DNA of 64,000 bases from Candidatus Fimadaptatus faecigallinarum (GCA_018714445.1 DVNK01000037.1:1-64000), one strand, 5' to 3'; counted from the first letter of the stretch, positions 31,530 through 40,565 are shown. Program-made: numbers and translations. Notes: generated from the letters alone by a model not told the origin.

Positions 31530-32105
31530 TTGCGCCATGTCAGGCGCACCGCGTTCATCTGCGTCGCGCGCCATATCAAGCGCACCGCAATCGTCTGCGC
31601 CGCGCACCATATCAAGCGCACCGCGCTCGTCTGCCCACGCGCCATGTCCAACGTACCGCGTTCATCTGCACCACGCGCCATGTCAAGCGTACCACGCTCA
31701 TCTGCGCTTTGCGCCATGTCAAGCGTACCGCGTTCATCTGCTCCGCGCACCGCGTCCAACGTACCACGTTCATCTGCGCTGCGCTCCATGTCCAACGTAC
31801 CGCGTTCATCTGCACCACGCGCCATGTCAAGCGTACCACGCTCATCTGCGCTTTGCGCCATGTCAAGCGTAACGCGTTCATCTGCGCTTTGTGCCATGTC
31901 AAGCGTACCACGCTCATCTGCGCTTTGCGCTGCGCGCCATTTCCAACGCACCGCGCTCGTCTGCACCACGCGCCATTTCCAACGCACCGCGCTCGTCTGC
32001 GCCACACGCCATGTCCAACGTACCGCGTTCATCTGCGCCGCGCACCACGTCCAACGTACCGCGTTCGTCTGCACTGTGCACCAGATCAAGAGTACCGCGT
32101 TTATC
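31530..32105. repeat. Tandem array, unit 36 bp
   Basis: About sixteen copies of a 36-bp unit with blocks CGCCATGTCAAGCGTACC and GCTCATCTGCGCTTTG. Because 36 is a multiple of three, three long frames stay open (two plus, one minus), reading for example ADERGTLDMARG on the minus strand. None has a ribosome site or a credible start, and variation between copies does not favour any frame. Sequence from 32106 to 32524 is non-coding and of the same CA/GC-rich texture without a clear period. Confidence 0.85.
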
Positions 32106-32524
32106 TTCACCGCACCCATACCTACCTGCATTGGCCGTGCACATGCATAACAGCAAATACTACAGCCGCTGAACTTTAATACGACGTCGCCAGCCAACCG
32201 CCGCGTCACCCAAAGAACAACGCAGCCATGTGGGCCATGATTCTCTTAGCGTGCAGGCCATGCCATGTCGTCGCAATCGCAATGCAGTCACAGCAAAGTT
32301 CTAATTATGCAACTGCGCCTGCCGCGCGTCATGTCGTCGTATGCGCCGCGCAATGCAAACGCACAACGGATTGCGCCTACCGCGCACACCCGCGCCGAAT
32401 GCACCACACATGCAAATGCGCCCGTCAAATTCCAACCGAGCCCAACTGCGCACTCTATTCATTGCCAGCGCGCCCAAACGCGCACGCTGAACGGCTCGTG
32501 TCACGCCGCCAGGCGCACCAATGC

Positions 32525-32564
32525 AAAAAGCCCCTGCGCCAGCGCAACCACGCCGGTCAGGGGC
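32525..32564 (-). terminator. Intrinsic terminator of the two-component operon
   Basis: GCCCCTG / CAGGGGC outer stem with an inner GCGCCAGCGC region, followed on the minus strand by TTTTTGCATT. Confidence 0.8.
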
Positions 32565-32625
32565 AATCACATATGCAGTCCTATGCAGTCCGGTCATACT
32601 CAAGCTACGCCATGATGCGGATGCC

Positions 32626-34026
32626 TCATCTGGTACCGCCAGCCGGAGGCGCGCTTATGCGCGGCAGCGTCACCTGGAAACACGTGCCGTCCTGAGCGCT
32701 GCTGGTCGCTGAGATAGCGCCCTTGTGCAGGCGCGCTATGCCCTGAGCTATCGACAGCCCCAGCCCATAACCCGATTTGCTGCCACTGCGCGCCGCGTCA
32801 GCCCGGTAGAACCGCTCGAACAGATGCTCCAGATTCTCGGGCGGTATCACCTCGCCGGTGTTGTGCACCGCAAGTTGCGCCTTGTCCGCGCTGGCGCTCA
32901 GCGTCACGCGCACGCTGCCGCGCCGCCCCGCGTACTTGCACGCGTTGTCCAGCAGTATCGTCGTCAGCTGGCGCAGCTTCTGCTCGTCGCCACGCACGTA
33001 CACGTCCGGCTCCACGCTGCTGTCCAGCAGCAGCCCCTGCTCAAACGCAACCGGCTCGTACGTCAGCAGGCTCGCCCATACCGCGTCTGTCAGGTTTACC
33101 TCGGTCAGCTCGGGCATCGGCGCGGTCTGACCGGCCTCGTCCAGCCGCGCCAGCGTCAGCAGATCTTCGACCAGGTTCTTCATGCGCACAGCCTCGTCGC
33201 CCGCGCTGTCCAGCCACTTGCGCTGCGAGGCTATCGTGTCGGCGCCGTGCCGGCGCAGTATGTCTATATTGGCCAATATCACCGTCAGCGGCGTCTTGAG
33301 CTCGTGCGACGCGTCCGATATGAACCGCTTCTGCTGATTCCACGTGCGCTCTACCGGTCGCAGCGCCCAGTCCGCCAGGAACAGGCTTATGCCAAACAGC
33401 AGCACCAGCGCCCCCACGCCCGCCATCAGCGACGTCAGCACCAGATTGCCCATCGCCTGGCGCATGTTGTGGTCGCTGACCAGCGCGACCTTGATAAGCG
33501 GCGCGTCATCCGCCAGCCCGTCCAGCACGCTCTCCAGCGCGCTCGGATTGAGCCCGGCGGCGTCGGCACTGCGCTCGGGCAGTTCGGGAGTGCGCGCATC
33601 GCCCCGCACGCCGGCCGGTCCCTGCCTGAGCTGTGCCGGAGTGGTATGCTCGCACATGTAGTACAGCCCCAGCTCGCCCAGCCGCCCCTGACCCGACTCG
33701 CTGGCCAGCGCCGCGCTGACCGCTAAGCTGAGGTCGGCGTCGCTTATCTCGACTTCATCGGCCGTGGACAGCATCACGTTGCCCTGCGCGTCCAGCAGCA
33801 GCGTTATCGTCGTCATCAGATGATCGTCCTTGGCCTGGCGGCCGAACTGCTCCTTGGGCAGCTCCACGCCGAAACCCTGTCCCAGCGCATGCGCCAGCGA
33901 CATTTTGACCATGGACATCTGCTGAGTATACGTGCCTATCAGCAGCGCCGCAAACACTATCAGCAGCACCAGCGATATCAGCGACATCGTCATCAGCAGA
34001 AACTTCCGCTTAAGCGCCTTTAGCAT
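32626..34026 (-). CDS. Sensor histidine kinase
   Basis: 466 residues. Membrane segments at about residues 10-32 and 196-216 enclose an extracytoplasmic sensor of about 165 residues with no recognised domain; then HAMP-like LRPVERTW, the dimerisation/phosphoacceptor helix FISDASHELKTPL (His about residue 241) and an ATPase domain with LDNACKYAG (N box), GKSGYGLGLSIAQG-type G box (SKSGYGLGLSIAQ) and a C-terminal strand. It autophosphorylates and passes phosphate to the regulator encoded upstream; the genes overlap by 17 bp. The signal is unknown; no transporter or target gene is adjacent. Confidence 0.92.
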   Translation of the reverse strand: MLKALKRKFLLMTMSLISLVLLIVFAALLIGTYTQQMSMVKMSLAHALGQGFGVELPKEQFGRQAKDDHLMTTITLLLDAQGNVMLSTADEVEISDADLSLAVSAALASESGQGRLGELGLYYMCEHTTPAQLRQGPAGVRGDARTPELPERSADAAGLNPSALESVLDGLADDAPLIKVALVSDHNMRQAMGNLVLTSLMAGVGALVLLFGISLFLADWALRPVERTWNQQKRFISDASHELKTPLTVILANIDILRRHGADTIASQRKWLDSAGDEAVRMKNLVEDLLTLARLDEAGQTAPMPELTEVNLTDAVWASLLTYEPVAFEQGLLLDSSVEPDVYVRGDEQKLRQLTTILLDNACKYAGRRGSVRVTLSASADKAQLAVHNTGEVIPPENLEHLFERFYRADAARSGSKSGYGLGLSIAQGIARLHKGAISATSSAQDGTCFQVTLPRISAPPAGGTR

Positions 34027-34696
34027 CGCCCGCCTCCAGCCTGTAACCCACCTTGCGCTTGGTGGCTATCGTCACCCGCGAGCCCAGATAAAAGAACTTC
34101 TTGCGCAGGAACGATATGTAAGCCTCAACATTGTTGTCCTCGGCGTCGCTGTCGGCGCCCCAGACCTTGACTATTATGTCCTCCTTGGGCACCAGCGCGT
34201 GCGGACTGGCCATGAGCAGCCGCAGCACCTCAAACTCCTTGAACCCCAGATGCACCGAGCGCGCGCCGCGCGTCAGATCGTATGTCGACAGATTGAGCGT
34301 CAGATCGTCAAACGTCATCTGCTCCAGCACCACATCGCCCTGCCGCCGCGACAGCGCGCGTATTCGCGCCAACAGCTCTTCCGGCGCGAACGGCTTGGTC
34401 ATGTAGTCGTCGGCGCCCATGTCCAGTCCGCGCACCTTGTCGCCCAGCTCCGAGCGCGCCGTCAGCATAAGTATTGGCACGGCGCACTTCTCGCGCCTGA
34501 GCTGACGCGCGACCTCCAGCCCGTCCATGCCGGGCAGCATCACGTCCAACACGACCACGTCGTACTGCCCGCTGAGCGCATAGCTGAGCCCATCGTCGCC
34601 GGTATATACCGCGTCGGTCTGATATCGGGCCTCGTTGAGTATCTGCACCAGCGCGTCGCTGAGCCGTACCTCGTCCTCCACCACCAGTATTCTCAT
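34010..34696 (-). CDS. OmpR-family response regulator
   Basis: 228 residues from ATG 34696 (GGGGG 7 nt upstream). The receiver domain has acidic pocket residues in VVEDEVRL, the phosphoacceptor Asp in VVVLDVMLPGMDGLE (about residue 51) and the conserved Lys in DYMTKPFAPEEL. The C-terminal winged helix ends in SRVTIATKRKVGYRLE. It pairs with the kinase downstream. Its promoter region carries direct repeats TTTAAG 11 bp apart, a spacing typical for OmpR-type dimers, so autoregulation is likely. Confidence 0.92.
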   Translation of the reverse strand: MRILVVEDEVRLSDALVQILNEARYQTDAVYTGDDGLSYALSGQYDVVVLDVMLPGMDGLEVARQLRREKCAVPILMLTARSELGDKVRGLDMGADDYMTKPFAPEELLARIRALSRRQGDVVLEQMTFDDLTLNLSTYDLTRGARSVHLGFKEFEVLRLLMASPHALVPKEDIIVKVWGADSDAEDNNVEAYISFLRKKFFYLGSRVTIATKRKVGYRLEAGDAKGA

Positions 34697-34741
34697 GTCC
34701 ACGCCCCCATGCCGCGCGCACTTGCACGCTTGTCCGCTTAC

Positions 34742-34774
34742 ATTATATGCCGTCACGCTTAAAATAGCCTTAAA
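34742..34774 (-). promoter_or_regulatory. Promoter -10 and TTTAAG direct repeats upstream of the response regulator
   Basis: TATAAT at 34742-34747 (minus strand) with no good -35. In its place are TTTAAG repeats at 34758-34763 and 34769-34774, exactly 11 bp apart. A -10 without -35 plus direct repeats is typical of activator-dependent promoters. The outer repeat overlaps the duplicated flank of element copy 3. Confidence 0.5.
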
Positions 34775-34793
34775 GCCCATCGGCCTTAAGGCT
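34768..34793 (-). repeat. Palindromic flank of dispersed element 3 (promoter-proximal copy)
   Basis: 26 bp (CCTTAAAGCCCATCGGCC... on the plus strand) matching 34986-35011 with three differences; contains the inverted repeat GGCC/TTAAGG. Confidence 0.75.
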
Positions 34794-34985
34794 CAGACCG
34801 TTGACAAAGTCCCAGCAGCTGGACAGAACGCATCGACTTAAGTCTTTTCTGAAATAGCGCATTGACGATGCTTCAAAACGTGCTTTTTATAACAGGCATT
34901 ATGGCATGATTTGCAGATACCCTTTGCCGTTATTGCAAATTTAGCCAGGCTGGCAGTATGCGTAATACTTTGTCAGTGAACTGAA
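34794..34985 (-). mobile_element. Dispersed MITE-like element, copy 3 (inverted)
   Basis: About 192 bp. The reverse complement aligns end to end with copies 1 and 2 and is closest to copy 2. The clearest terminal inverted repeat is here: on the minus strand CTGACAAAGT near one end and ACTTTGTCAA near the other. It sits about 70 bp upstream of the response regulator -10, so it may have altered the upstream control region. No open frame. Confidence 0.78.
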
Positions 34986-35011
34986 CCTTAAAGCCCCTAG
35001 GCCCTAAGGCT
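34986..35011 (-). repeat. Palindromic flank of dispersed element 3 (distal copy)
   Basis: 26 bp, 23 of them identical to 34768-34793. Confidence 0.75.
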
Positions 35012-35348
35012 AATCAACTCAGTTGTCCGTTTCAGCTCCCGCAGGCATGCGATGTGCGTATGCGCAATTACATGAATATACACGCCTTCGCCCTCAACCG
35101 CTTGCCGCTAGCGGGCATCGTAATAATATGCAAGCCACAGTCTGGCGCGCGACATGCGCTCGCACAATCCAAACAGCGCTGCATGCTCTCGCCTTGGCGC
35201 AGTTCGCCGCTGACGCGCAATATCATAATATGCGTGTCACAGTCCTGCGCAATTCGCCGCAAGCGCGCAGCCTCAAAGCCGCATGCCGCCGCCTGCCACC
35301 GCACCATACGGCTTCAGCGGCTCTCGCGCCGCACCGCCCGTATGCTAT
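35012..35348. other. Intergenic region, no gene seen
   Basis: No ribosome site or recognisable product on either strand. Two degenerate blocks around CGCAATATCATAATATGCG suggest short repeats. Confidence 0.5.
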
Positions 35349-35915
35349 TTACCTGCCCGCCACCAGTCCCGCCAGCACGTGCAGATCAGCCTCGAACACG
35401 GCGCGCAGCGCAGGATTGTATATCATCGAGGCCGGATGGTACATCGGGAATATGCGCATGCCGTCGCGCTCGATCAGCCGTCCATGCGCCTCGCCCACCG
35501 TCAGCTCGCGCCCCGCAAGCGCCTTGAGCGGCACGTTGCCCAGCGTTGCTATCAGCCGCGGCCGCACCAGCGCAATCTCCCGCAGTAGCCAGGGCTTGAA
35601 CAGCCCCACCTCCTCTGCAGTTGGCGGACGATTGACCACGCGCCCCGCCGCGCTCACCTTGACCGGCCTAAACTTGACCGTATTGGCTATGTATATCTGC
35701 TCGCGCGTCAGCCCGCACTTGGCCAGCATCTCGTCCAGGTTGTGCCCGGCCTTGCCCACGAACGGCCGCCCGGCCAGCGCCTCCTGCTCGCCCGGCGCCT
35801 CGCCTATCAGCATCAGTTCCGCGTCGCGCGGCCCCTCGCCGAACACCAGCACCTTGTTCTCGCCCCTGTAAAGCTCGTCCACAAACGCGCGCAGTTCCGC
35901 GCGGTAGTCCTCCAT
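35349..35915 (-). CDS. Uracil-DNA glycosylase family 4-like protein lacking the Fe-S cysteines
   Basis: 188 residues from ATG 35915 (GGAGG 8 nt upstream). The UDG fold motifs are present: GEAPGEQEALAGRPFVGKAG (motif 1) and MYHPASMIYNP (motif 2). The four cysteines that hold a 4Fe-4S cluster in family 4 enzymes are absent: VKFRP replaces the usual VKCRP, GLFKPWL replaces ACxPYL, and there is no N-terminal CxxC. It may still remove uracil or another damaged base, or bind DNA only. A cluster-containing paralogue lies 0.7 kb upstream on the same strand. Confidence 0.8.
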   Translation of the reverse strand: MEDYRAELRAFVDELYRGENKVLVFGEGPRDAELMLIGEAPGEQEALAGRPFVGKAGHNLDEMLAKCGLTREQIYIANTVKFRPVKVSAAGRVVNRPPTAEEVGLFKPWLLREIALVRPRLIATLGNVPLKALAGRELTVGEAHGRLIERDGMRIFPMYHPASMIYNPALRAVFEADLHVLAGLVAGR

Positions 35916-36194
35916 TGTCATCGCCTCCGGTATGTTTATGTTGCCCCGCGCGCGCCGTGCACATGCGCCCGCGAGTCGCTCTTCGCCTGCACAGTTAACA
36001 GCCCCGGCTTAGAGCAAATCTGCCGCGTCCACGCTGCCAGTTATGGGGCTGTGCCGGCCCCGGCGCCTGCATCGTGCCGACCCCTTGGCCTGCGCGGGGC
36101 TTATCGGGTGCGCCGCCGATGCGAATCGCCGCTTAAAGGCTGTCCGGCGGCGTTGACACATGCGCGCCGGGTTCAACTCGATGTCTCGCCGCGC

Positions 36195-36625
36195 GAACCG
36201 GCCTTGCGGCTCGTCCGAACCTACGTCTTGCCGCGCTGACGCTCCTGCGGCTCGTCCGAACCGATGTCCTGCCGCGCGGACAGCCGCATCAAGGACGGCC
36301 ACTATCGTCGCTCATGCAAACCACAATGCACCTGCCAACTCGCTTGTAAGCTAATCCGCTCGCTATGTAAGGCTTTAGCCCGACCGCACCGACTGCCCCT
36401 GCGTCTCGCCCGAACCTACGTCACGCCGCGCTGACAGCCGCATCAAGGACGACCACTATCGTCGCTCATGCAAACCGCAATGCACCTGCCAACTCGCTTG
36501 TAAGCTAATCCGCTCGCTATGTAAGGCTTGTCCGACCGCACCTAATGCCGCGTGCCTCGTCCGAGCCCACGTCGCGCCGCGCTGACAGTCCTTGCGCCTC
36601 ACCTAAACCCACGTCCCGCCGCGCT
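36195..36625. repeat. Tandem duplication, unit 154 bp
   Basis: Two nearly identical copies starting at 36281 and 36435 (154 bp apart) share CAGCCGCATCAAGGACG, CGTCGCTCATGCAAACC and GTAAGCTAATCCGCTCGC; partial degenerate copies of the CTCGTCCGAACC / GCCGCGCTGAC part flank them on both sides. Non-coding. The array fills most of the gap between the two UDG-like genes; 35916-36194 shows no gene. Confidence 0.8.
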
Positions 36626-37205
36626 AAACGTCCTGCGCCTCGCCCAGCTCGATGCCCAGCTCCAACGCCCGCGCGCGCAGGCCCTTAAAGTCCTCCCACG
36701 CCGCGCGCTTGAGCGACGCGTCCCGCAGCAGCGCCGACGGGTGATACGTCACCAGCAGCTCCACGCCGTCCTTCTCATACCAGCGGCCCCTATCGCGCGT
36801 TATGCGTATGTCAGGGCCTATCGCGTTGCGCGCAGCCGTCGCGCCCAGCAGCACTATTATGCGCGGTCTGACCAGCGCCACCTGCGCCCGCAGGTATGGC
36901 AGACACGCCTCGGCCTCATCGCGCTCGGGCTGACGGTTGCGCGGCGGACGGCACTTGACCACGTTGGCTATGTATACTTCGCCACGCTCAAGTCCTACCG
37001 CCGCAAGCATCCTGTCCAGCAGCTGACCCGCCGGCCCCACGAACGGCCTGCCGCTCAGGTCCTCCTGCTCGCCCGGGCCTTCGCCTATCAGCATTATGTC
37101 GGCATCGCGCCTGCCCTCGCCCGGCACGGCATTGTGCCTGCCCTTGCACAGCCTGCACGCCTCGCATCCGTTCACAGCGCGCTCTATCTCATCCCATTCA
37201 AGCAC
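36624..37205 (-). CDS. Uracil-DNA glycosylase, family 4 (4Fe-4S)
   Basis: 193 residues. The cluster ligands are all visible: Cys14 and Cys17 (CEAC), Cys85 (VVKCRPP) and Cys101 (EACLPYL). Motif 1 is GEGPGEQEDLSGRPFVGPAG and motif 2 is TYHPSALLRD. It excises uracil arising from cytosine deamination. The start codon is GTG at 37203-37205, immediately after the TAG of tag, with GGGGAGA about 10 nt upstream inside tag, so the two DNA repair genes are translationally coupled. Confidence 0.92.
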   Translation of the reverse strand: MLEWDEIERAVNGCEACRLCKGRHNAVPGEGRRDADIMLIGEGPGEQEDLSGRPFVGPAGQLLDRMLAAVGLERGEVYIANVVKCRPPRNRQPERDEAEACLPYLRAQVALVRPRIIVLLGATAARNAIGPDIRITRDRGRWYEKDGVELLVTYHPSALLRDASLKRAAWEDFKGLRARALELGIELGEAQDV

Positions 37206-37775
37206 CTATTCATCTCTCCCCTGAAGCGCCCGCCCTGCCAGAAAGCACCCCGCCTCATGCTCGTTTATAAGCCCGGCCGCCTGCATGAACGAGTGCATTA
37301 TCTTATCGCCCACAAACGTAAACCCGCGCGCCTTGAGCGCCGCGCTGAGCCGGTGCGCCTCGGGCGACGTCGCGCGCGCACAGCCGCGCTCGGGCGTCGC
37401 GCACTCAGCGGGCGCAAAGCTCCACACCAGCGCGTCAAAACTGCCGCACTCCCGCTGCACCGCGCACACCGCGCGCGCATTGCCTATCGCCGAGATCAGC
37501 TTGCGCCGGTTGCGCACTATGCCTGAATCGCTCAGCAGCCGCTCCAGCTCGCGCTCGCCGTATTCCGCCACGCGCGCCGGCTCAAACCCCTCGAACGCGC
37601 GCCGGAAAGCCTCGCGCTTTTTGAGCACCGTCAGCCAGCTCAGACCCGCCTGCATGCCCTCCAGCACCAGCAGCTCGTAAAGCGCCCGGTCGCCATGCAG
37701 CGGCCGGCCCCATTCCCGGTCATGGTAGGATATGTACGCCGGATCCTGCGTGCACCATGAGCACCGCTCGCACAT
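37206..37775 (-). CDS. tag: DNA-3-methyladenine glycosylase I
   Basis: 189 residues, the normal Tag length. The zinc ligands and fold markers are present: Cys5 (MCERCSWC) and His18 in ISYHDREWGRP, the helical block LYELLVLEGMQAGLSW, and the end GFTFVGDKIMHSFMQAAGLINEHEAGC with the second ligand pair. It removes 3-methyladenine from alkylated DNA. AGGAGG lies 7 nt before ATG. It leads the tag-udg pair and lies 15 bp from the stop of the AI-2E-family gene, so all may share one transcript. Confidence 0.93.
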   Translation of the reverse strand: MCERCSWCTQDPAYISYHDREWGRPLHGDRALYELLVLEGMQAGLSWLTVLKKREAFRRAFEGFEPARVAEYGERELERLLSDSGIVRNRRKLISAIGNARAVCAVQRECGSFDALVWSFAPAECATPERGCARATSPEAHRLSAALKARGFTFVGDKIMHSFMQAAGLINEHEAGCFLAGRALQGRDE

Positions 37776-37790
37776 GCATAGTCCTCCTGT

Positions 37791-39263
37791 CTATGGTTGC
37801 CTGTCGCCGTTCTGCGCGCCGCGGCGGGTTATCCTGACCTCGCCGGTCAGCACGCCGCTGCGCTCGCCGTCGCCGTCCATGCGCGCGGTTATGTCCACGT
37901 ACTCAGGCGTCTGCACCTCGCGCGCGCCGCCCGGCGCAGATCCGGCCGTCTGTGAAGCGTGCGCCTCGCGCGTTATGACGAGCGCCCGCGCCAGCGCGTA
38001 CAGCATCGACGCCGTGGGTATGCTGAGCAGCAGCCCCATCAGCCCGAACAGCGTGCCGCCCACCGTCGCCGCCGCCAGCACCCATATTCCCGGCAGCCGT
38101 ATCGCGTTGCCCATCACGCGCGGGTATATCAGATTGCCCTCGAGCTGTTGCAGCACCGTTATGTACACGATAAACCATATCCCGGTGAATATGTCGGCCT
38201 GTACCGCGATAAGTATCGCGTTGACGACCACCATAATGAATATGCCAAATATCGGTATCAGCGCTCCTATGCCCATCAGCACGCCCGCAAACACCGGCGA
38301 CGGAAAGCCGAATATCGCCATGCCCAGCGCCGTCAACGTGCCCAATATGCACGCCTCGGTCAGCGTGCCGGTCAGATAGCCCCGGAACGTCGTCTGCGCC
38401 AGCGAGCACAGGTTTATGACCCGCTCGGCCCAGTCGCGCTTGAGCACCGCGCAGCACAGCCGCCGCCCCTGACGCACTATGCGCTCCTTGCCAAACAGCA
38501 TGTATACGCTCAGCACAAACCCTATGAATATCTCCAACAACCTGCTGGTTATGTCGCGCGTCGTCGACACCAGCTGCGGTATCGACGAGGTCGTCCACTC
38601 TATCACGTTGAGCGCTATCGAGTTCCAGTCGAACTCGAGATAGTTCAATAGCTCCTGGTCCAGGTCGTAGCGCTCGACCAGGCCGCGCGCAGTGTTGTAC
38701 AGCTGCGAGCCCAACAGCGGCAACATGCTGGTCAGCGACTCCAGCGCCATGCTCAACTGCGGAAACACCACAAACAGCAGCGTAAGCACAAACGCCCACA
38801 GCAGCAGATAGCACAGCAGCACGCTCAGCCCTCGCCGTATCGATACCTTGCGTATCCAGAAAAACACCTGCGTCTCAAACAGCTGCATCGGTATATTCAG
38901 TATAAACGCCAGCACCATGCCTATGAACACCGGCGTGAGCGCATCCGCTACCGTGCCGCACGCACCCGCTACGTCGCCAAAGTTCTCCAGCAGCACGTAT
39001 AGCGCTATGCCAAACGTCAAAGTCGGCGCTACCCGCCAGAAAAACCTAACTCCGCCCGCATCCCGCGCCGAGCGCGCCAGCGGCCGCGAAAACACTGACC
39101 GCGCCAGCCTGTCCGGCGTGAGCCGCTCGTCTGCGCCGACCGCCGCATGCTGCCGCGACGGCCCGGATGCATCCGCGCCGCGCGTTGACTGTGTATCGCG
39201 CCCCGATTCCGCGGCCATACCCGCCGTCCGTGCGGCTGTGCCCGGCCTGTTACGCTTGCCCAT
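37791..39263 (-). CDS. AI-2E (PerM) family membrane protein
   Basis: 490 residues from ATG 39263 (GGAGG 7 nt upstream). A Ser/Arg-rich cytoplasmic start of about 85 residues precedes the permease domain with about eight hydrophobic segments: LTFGIALYVLLENF, VLAFILNIPMQLFE, the central YLTGTLTEACILGTLTALG and the family block GIGALIPIFGIFIMVVVNAILIA. The family includes putative autoinducer-2 exporters and Na+(Li+)/H+ antiporters, and function here is open. The C-terminal tail is about 50 residues and hydrophilic. It has its own promoter and a leading position before tag-udg. Confidence 0.85.
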   Translation of the reverse strand: MGKRNRPGTAARTAGMAAESGRDTQSTRGADASGPSRQHAAVGADERLTPDRLARSVFSRPLARSARDAGGVRFFWRVAPTLTFGIALYVLLENFGDVAGACGTVADALTPVFIGMVLAFILNIPMQLFETQVFFWIRKVSIRRGLSVLLCYLLLWAFVLTLLFVVFPQLSMALESLTSMLPLLGSQLYNTARGLVERYDLDQELLNYLEFDWNSIALNVIEWTTSSIPQLVSTTRDITSRLLEIFIGFVLSVYMLFGKERIVRQGRRLCCAVLKRDWAERVINLCSLAQTTFRGYLTGTLTEACILGTLTALGMAIFGFPSPVFAGVLMGIGALIPIFGIFIMVVVNAILIAVQADIFTGIWFIVYITVLQQLEGNLIYPRVMGNAIRLPGIWVLAAATVGGTLFGLMGLLLSIPTASMLYALARALVITREAHASQTAGSAPGGAREVQTPEYVDITARMDGDGERSGVLTGEVRITRRGAQNGDRQP

Positions 39264-39296
39264 ATATGCACCTCCAGGGTTGTCCGCCCGCGCACT

Positions 39297-39325
39297 ATTA
39301 TACCATGAACCGGCCCATCTGCAAA
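39297..39325 (-). promoter_or_regulatory. Promoter of the AI-2E-family gene
   Basis: TATAAT (39297-39302) with TTTGCA (39320-39325) 17 bp away on the minus strand. Confidence 0.6.
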
Positions 39326-39334
39326 GCCCGATGC

Positions 39335-39374
39335 AAAAAGCGCGCCGGTGGGCATTAGCCCGCGCCCGGCGCGC
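39335..39374 (-). terminator. Intrinsic terminator of the 39553-40407 gene
   Basis: GCGCGCCGG / CCGGCGCGC stem with TTTTTGCATC following on the minus strand. It lies 180 bp beyond the stop and only 10 bp before the next promoter's -35. Confidence 0.75.
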
Positions 39375-39552
39375 TGCATAGTAACAATATGTTATTTTGC
39401 CAGTCAAATGCGCAATCGCGGCACGCGGCCGCCTTGGACCGGCTCCGCCAGGCGCGCACTCGCCGGCCTGCGCCAACAGGCCGAATACGCCCGCAACGCG
39501 GACTGCCGCATTGCGCTGCCGCCGGCGCCCTGAATCGGCTATCGCCGGCGCA

Positions 39553-40407
39553 TCACTCAGGCATGACCGCCGACTCGGCGCGCGCAGGACTGCTGCGTCC
39601 CTCCAGATCGGGTTGACGGCGCTCTATCGCGGCCAGACCTATCTCAACATCCTCAGCTATCTCCTCGGGCGTGAGGCAACCGACCGTCACCATGTCGCAC
39701 GGCCTTATCGTCGCAAACGAGAACGTTATGCCCACAAACGGACTGCACCGGCCCGCCGCCATGGGCTTGATCGTCATGACCGGCTTTTTGGCGTTCCAGA
39801 TCACCTTGTTTACGTACTCGATCTCGACCTGCATCAAAAAGCCCATGCAGTTGTAGAGCTGTATGTAGGTCTGCACGTCGTACTCGTTGAGATCCGAATA
39901 CACGATCAGCTCGGGCATGTGCGCCGACAGGCCGGGAATCATGCCGGCATCGCGTATCATAGCGGTGTAGTCGGGCAGGCGCACGATCTGGCGCAGGTTC
40001 TTATTGACCAACTGCTCGGCCGACGTATGGTGCAGCAGACAAAACCGCGCGCCCAACGCCGCCGAACGCTTTATGACCGCCTCGGCCTCGGCGCGACCCG
40101 CGGCGGTGTCGTCTACGTTGATTATGGGCGTGTCGATCAGCGTCATGCCGTGGCCCAGCTTGTCTTCGGCGTCGTGTATGCCGTCGACGAGCACCGGGTT
40201 ATCGGTAAACGGGGCCATGCAAGCGTCTATGCCCCGGCTCAGGAATGCCTGCGCAAGTTCGGATATCGACTCACGGTTGCGGTTGCGGCGGTTGATGAGG
40301 CAATCGGCTGCGCTGCTGGTGTGGGAATAACCCAGTATCCAGTTGCTGCCCATCAGCATGCGCGGCAGCGATACGCCGGCTACCTCGGTGCGCGGAAACA
40401 TCTGCAT
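39553..40407 (-). CDS. Conserved protein of unknown function, probably a TIM-barrel fold
   Basis: 284 residues from ATG 40407 (GGAGG 7 nt upstream). Alternating strand/helix blocks (MLMGSNWILGYS, GIDACMAPFTDNP, GARFCLLHHTS, GMIPGLSAHMPELIVYS, FLMQVEIEYVNKV, KPVMTIKPMAAGRCSPFVG, MVTVGCLTPEEIAEDVEI) fit a (beta/alpha)8 barrel. His-His in LLHHTS, the Glu of VEIEYV and Lys in TIKPMAAGR are candidate active-site residues. I do not recognise a characterised family. Flanked by a promoter-like TTGACA at 40464-40469 with a poor -10, and a terminator. It stands alone. Confidence 0.6.
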   Translation of the reverse strand: MQMFPRTEVAGVSLPRMLMGSNWILGYSHTSSAADCLINRRNRNRESISELAQAFLSRGIDACMAPFTDNPVLVDGIHDAEDKLGHGMTLIDTPIINVDDTAAGRAEAEAVIKRSAALGARFCLLHHTSAEQLVNKNLRQIVRLPDYTAMIRDAGMIPGLSAHMPELIVYSDLNEYDVQTYIQLYNCMGFLMQVEIEYVNKVIWNAKKPVMTIKPMAAGRCSPFVGITFSFATIRPCDMVTVGCLTPEEIAEDVEIGLAAIERRQPDLEGRSSPARAESAVMPE

Positions 40408-40565
40408 AGCTATACCTCCGTCCATTGTGTTTTCACGGATAAGATTGCATGTCCGGGCACCGCTGTCAATACCCGCGCCGCTCCAAAACCTGCGCTGGCC
40501 GTCCGCCGCATGCGCTGACTGCCGCAGCGCGGTCCGCCCAAGCGGCCGGTCGGCGGAGCGCGTCA

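Noticed and set aside
31346-32209. Long repeat frames on both strands in the 36-bp array
   Set aside because: Open only because the unit is a multiple of three. No start signals, and all competing frames are equally good.
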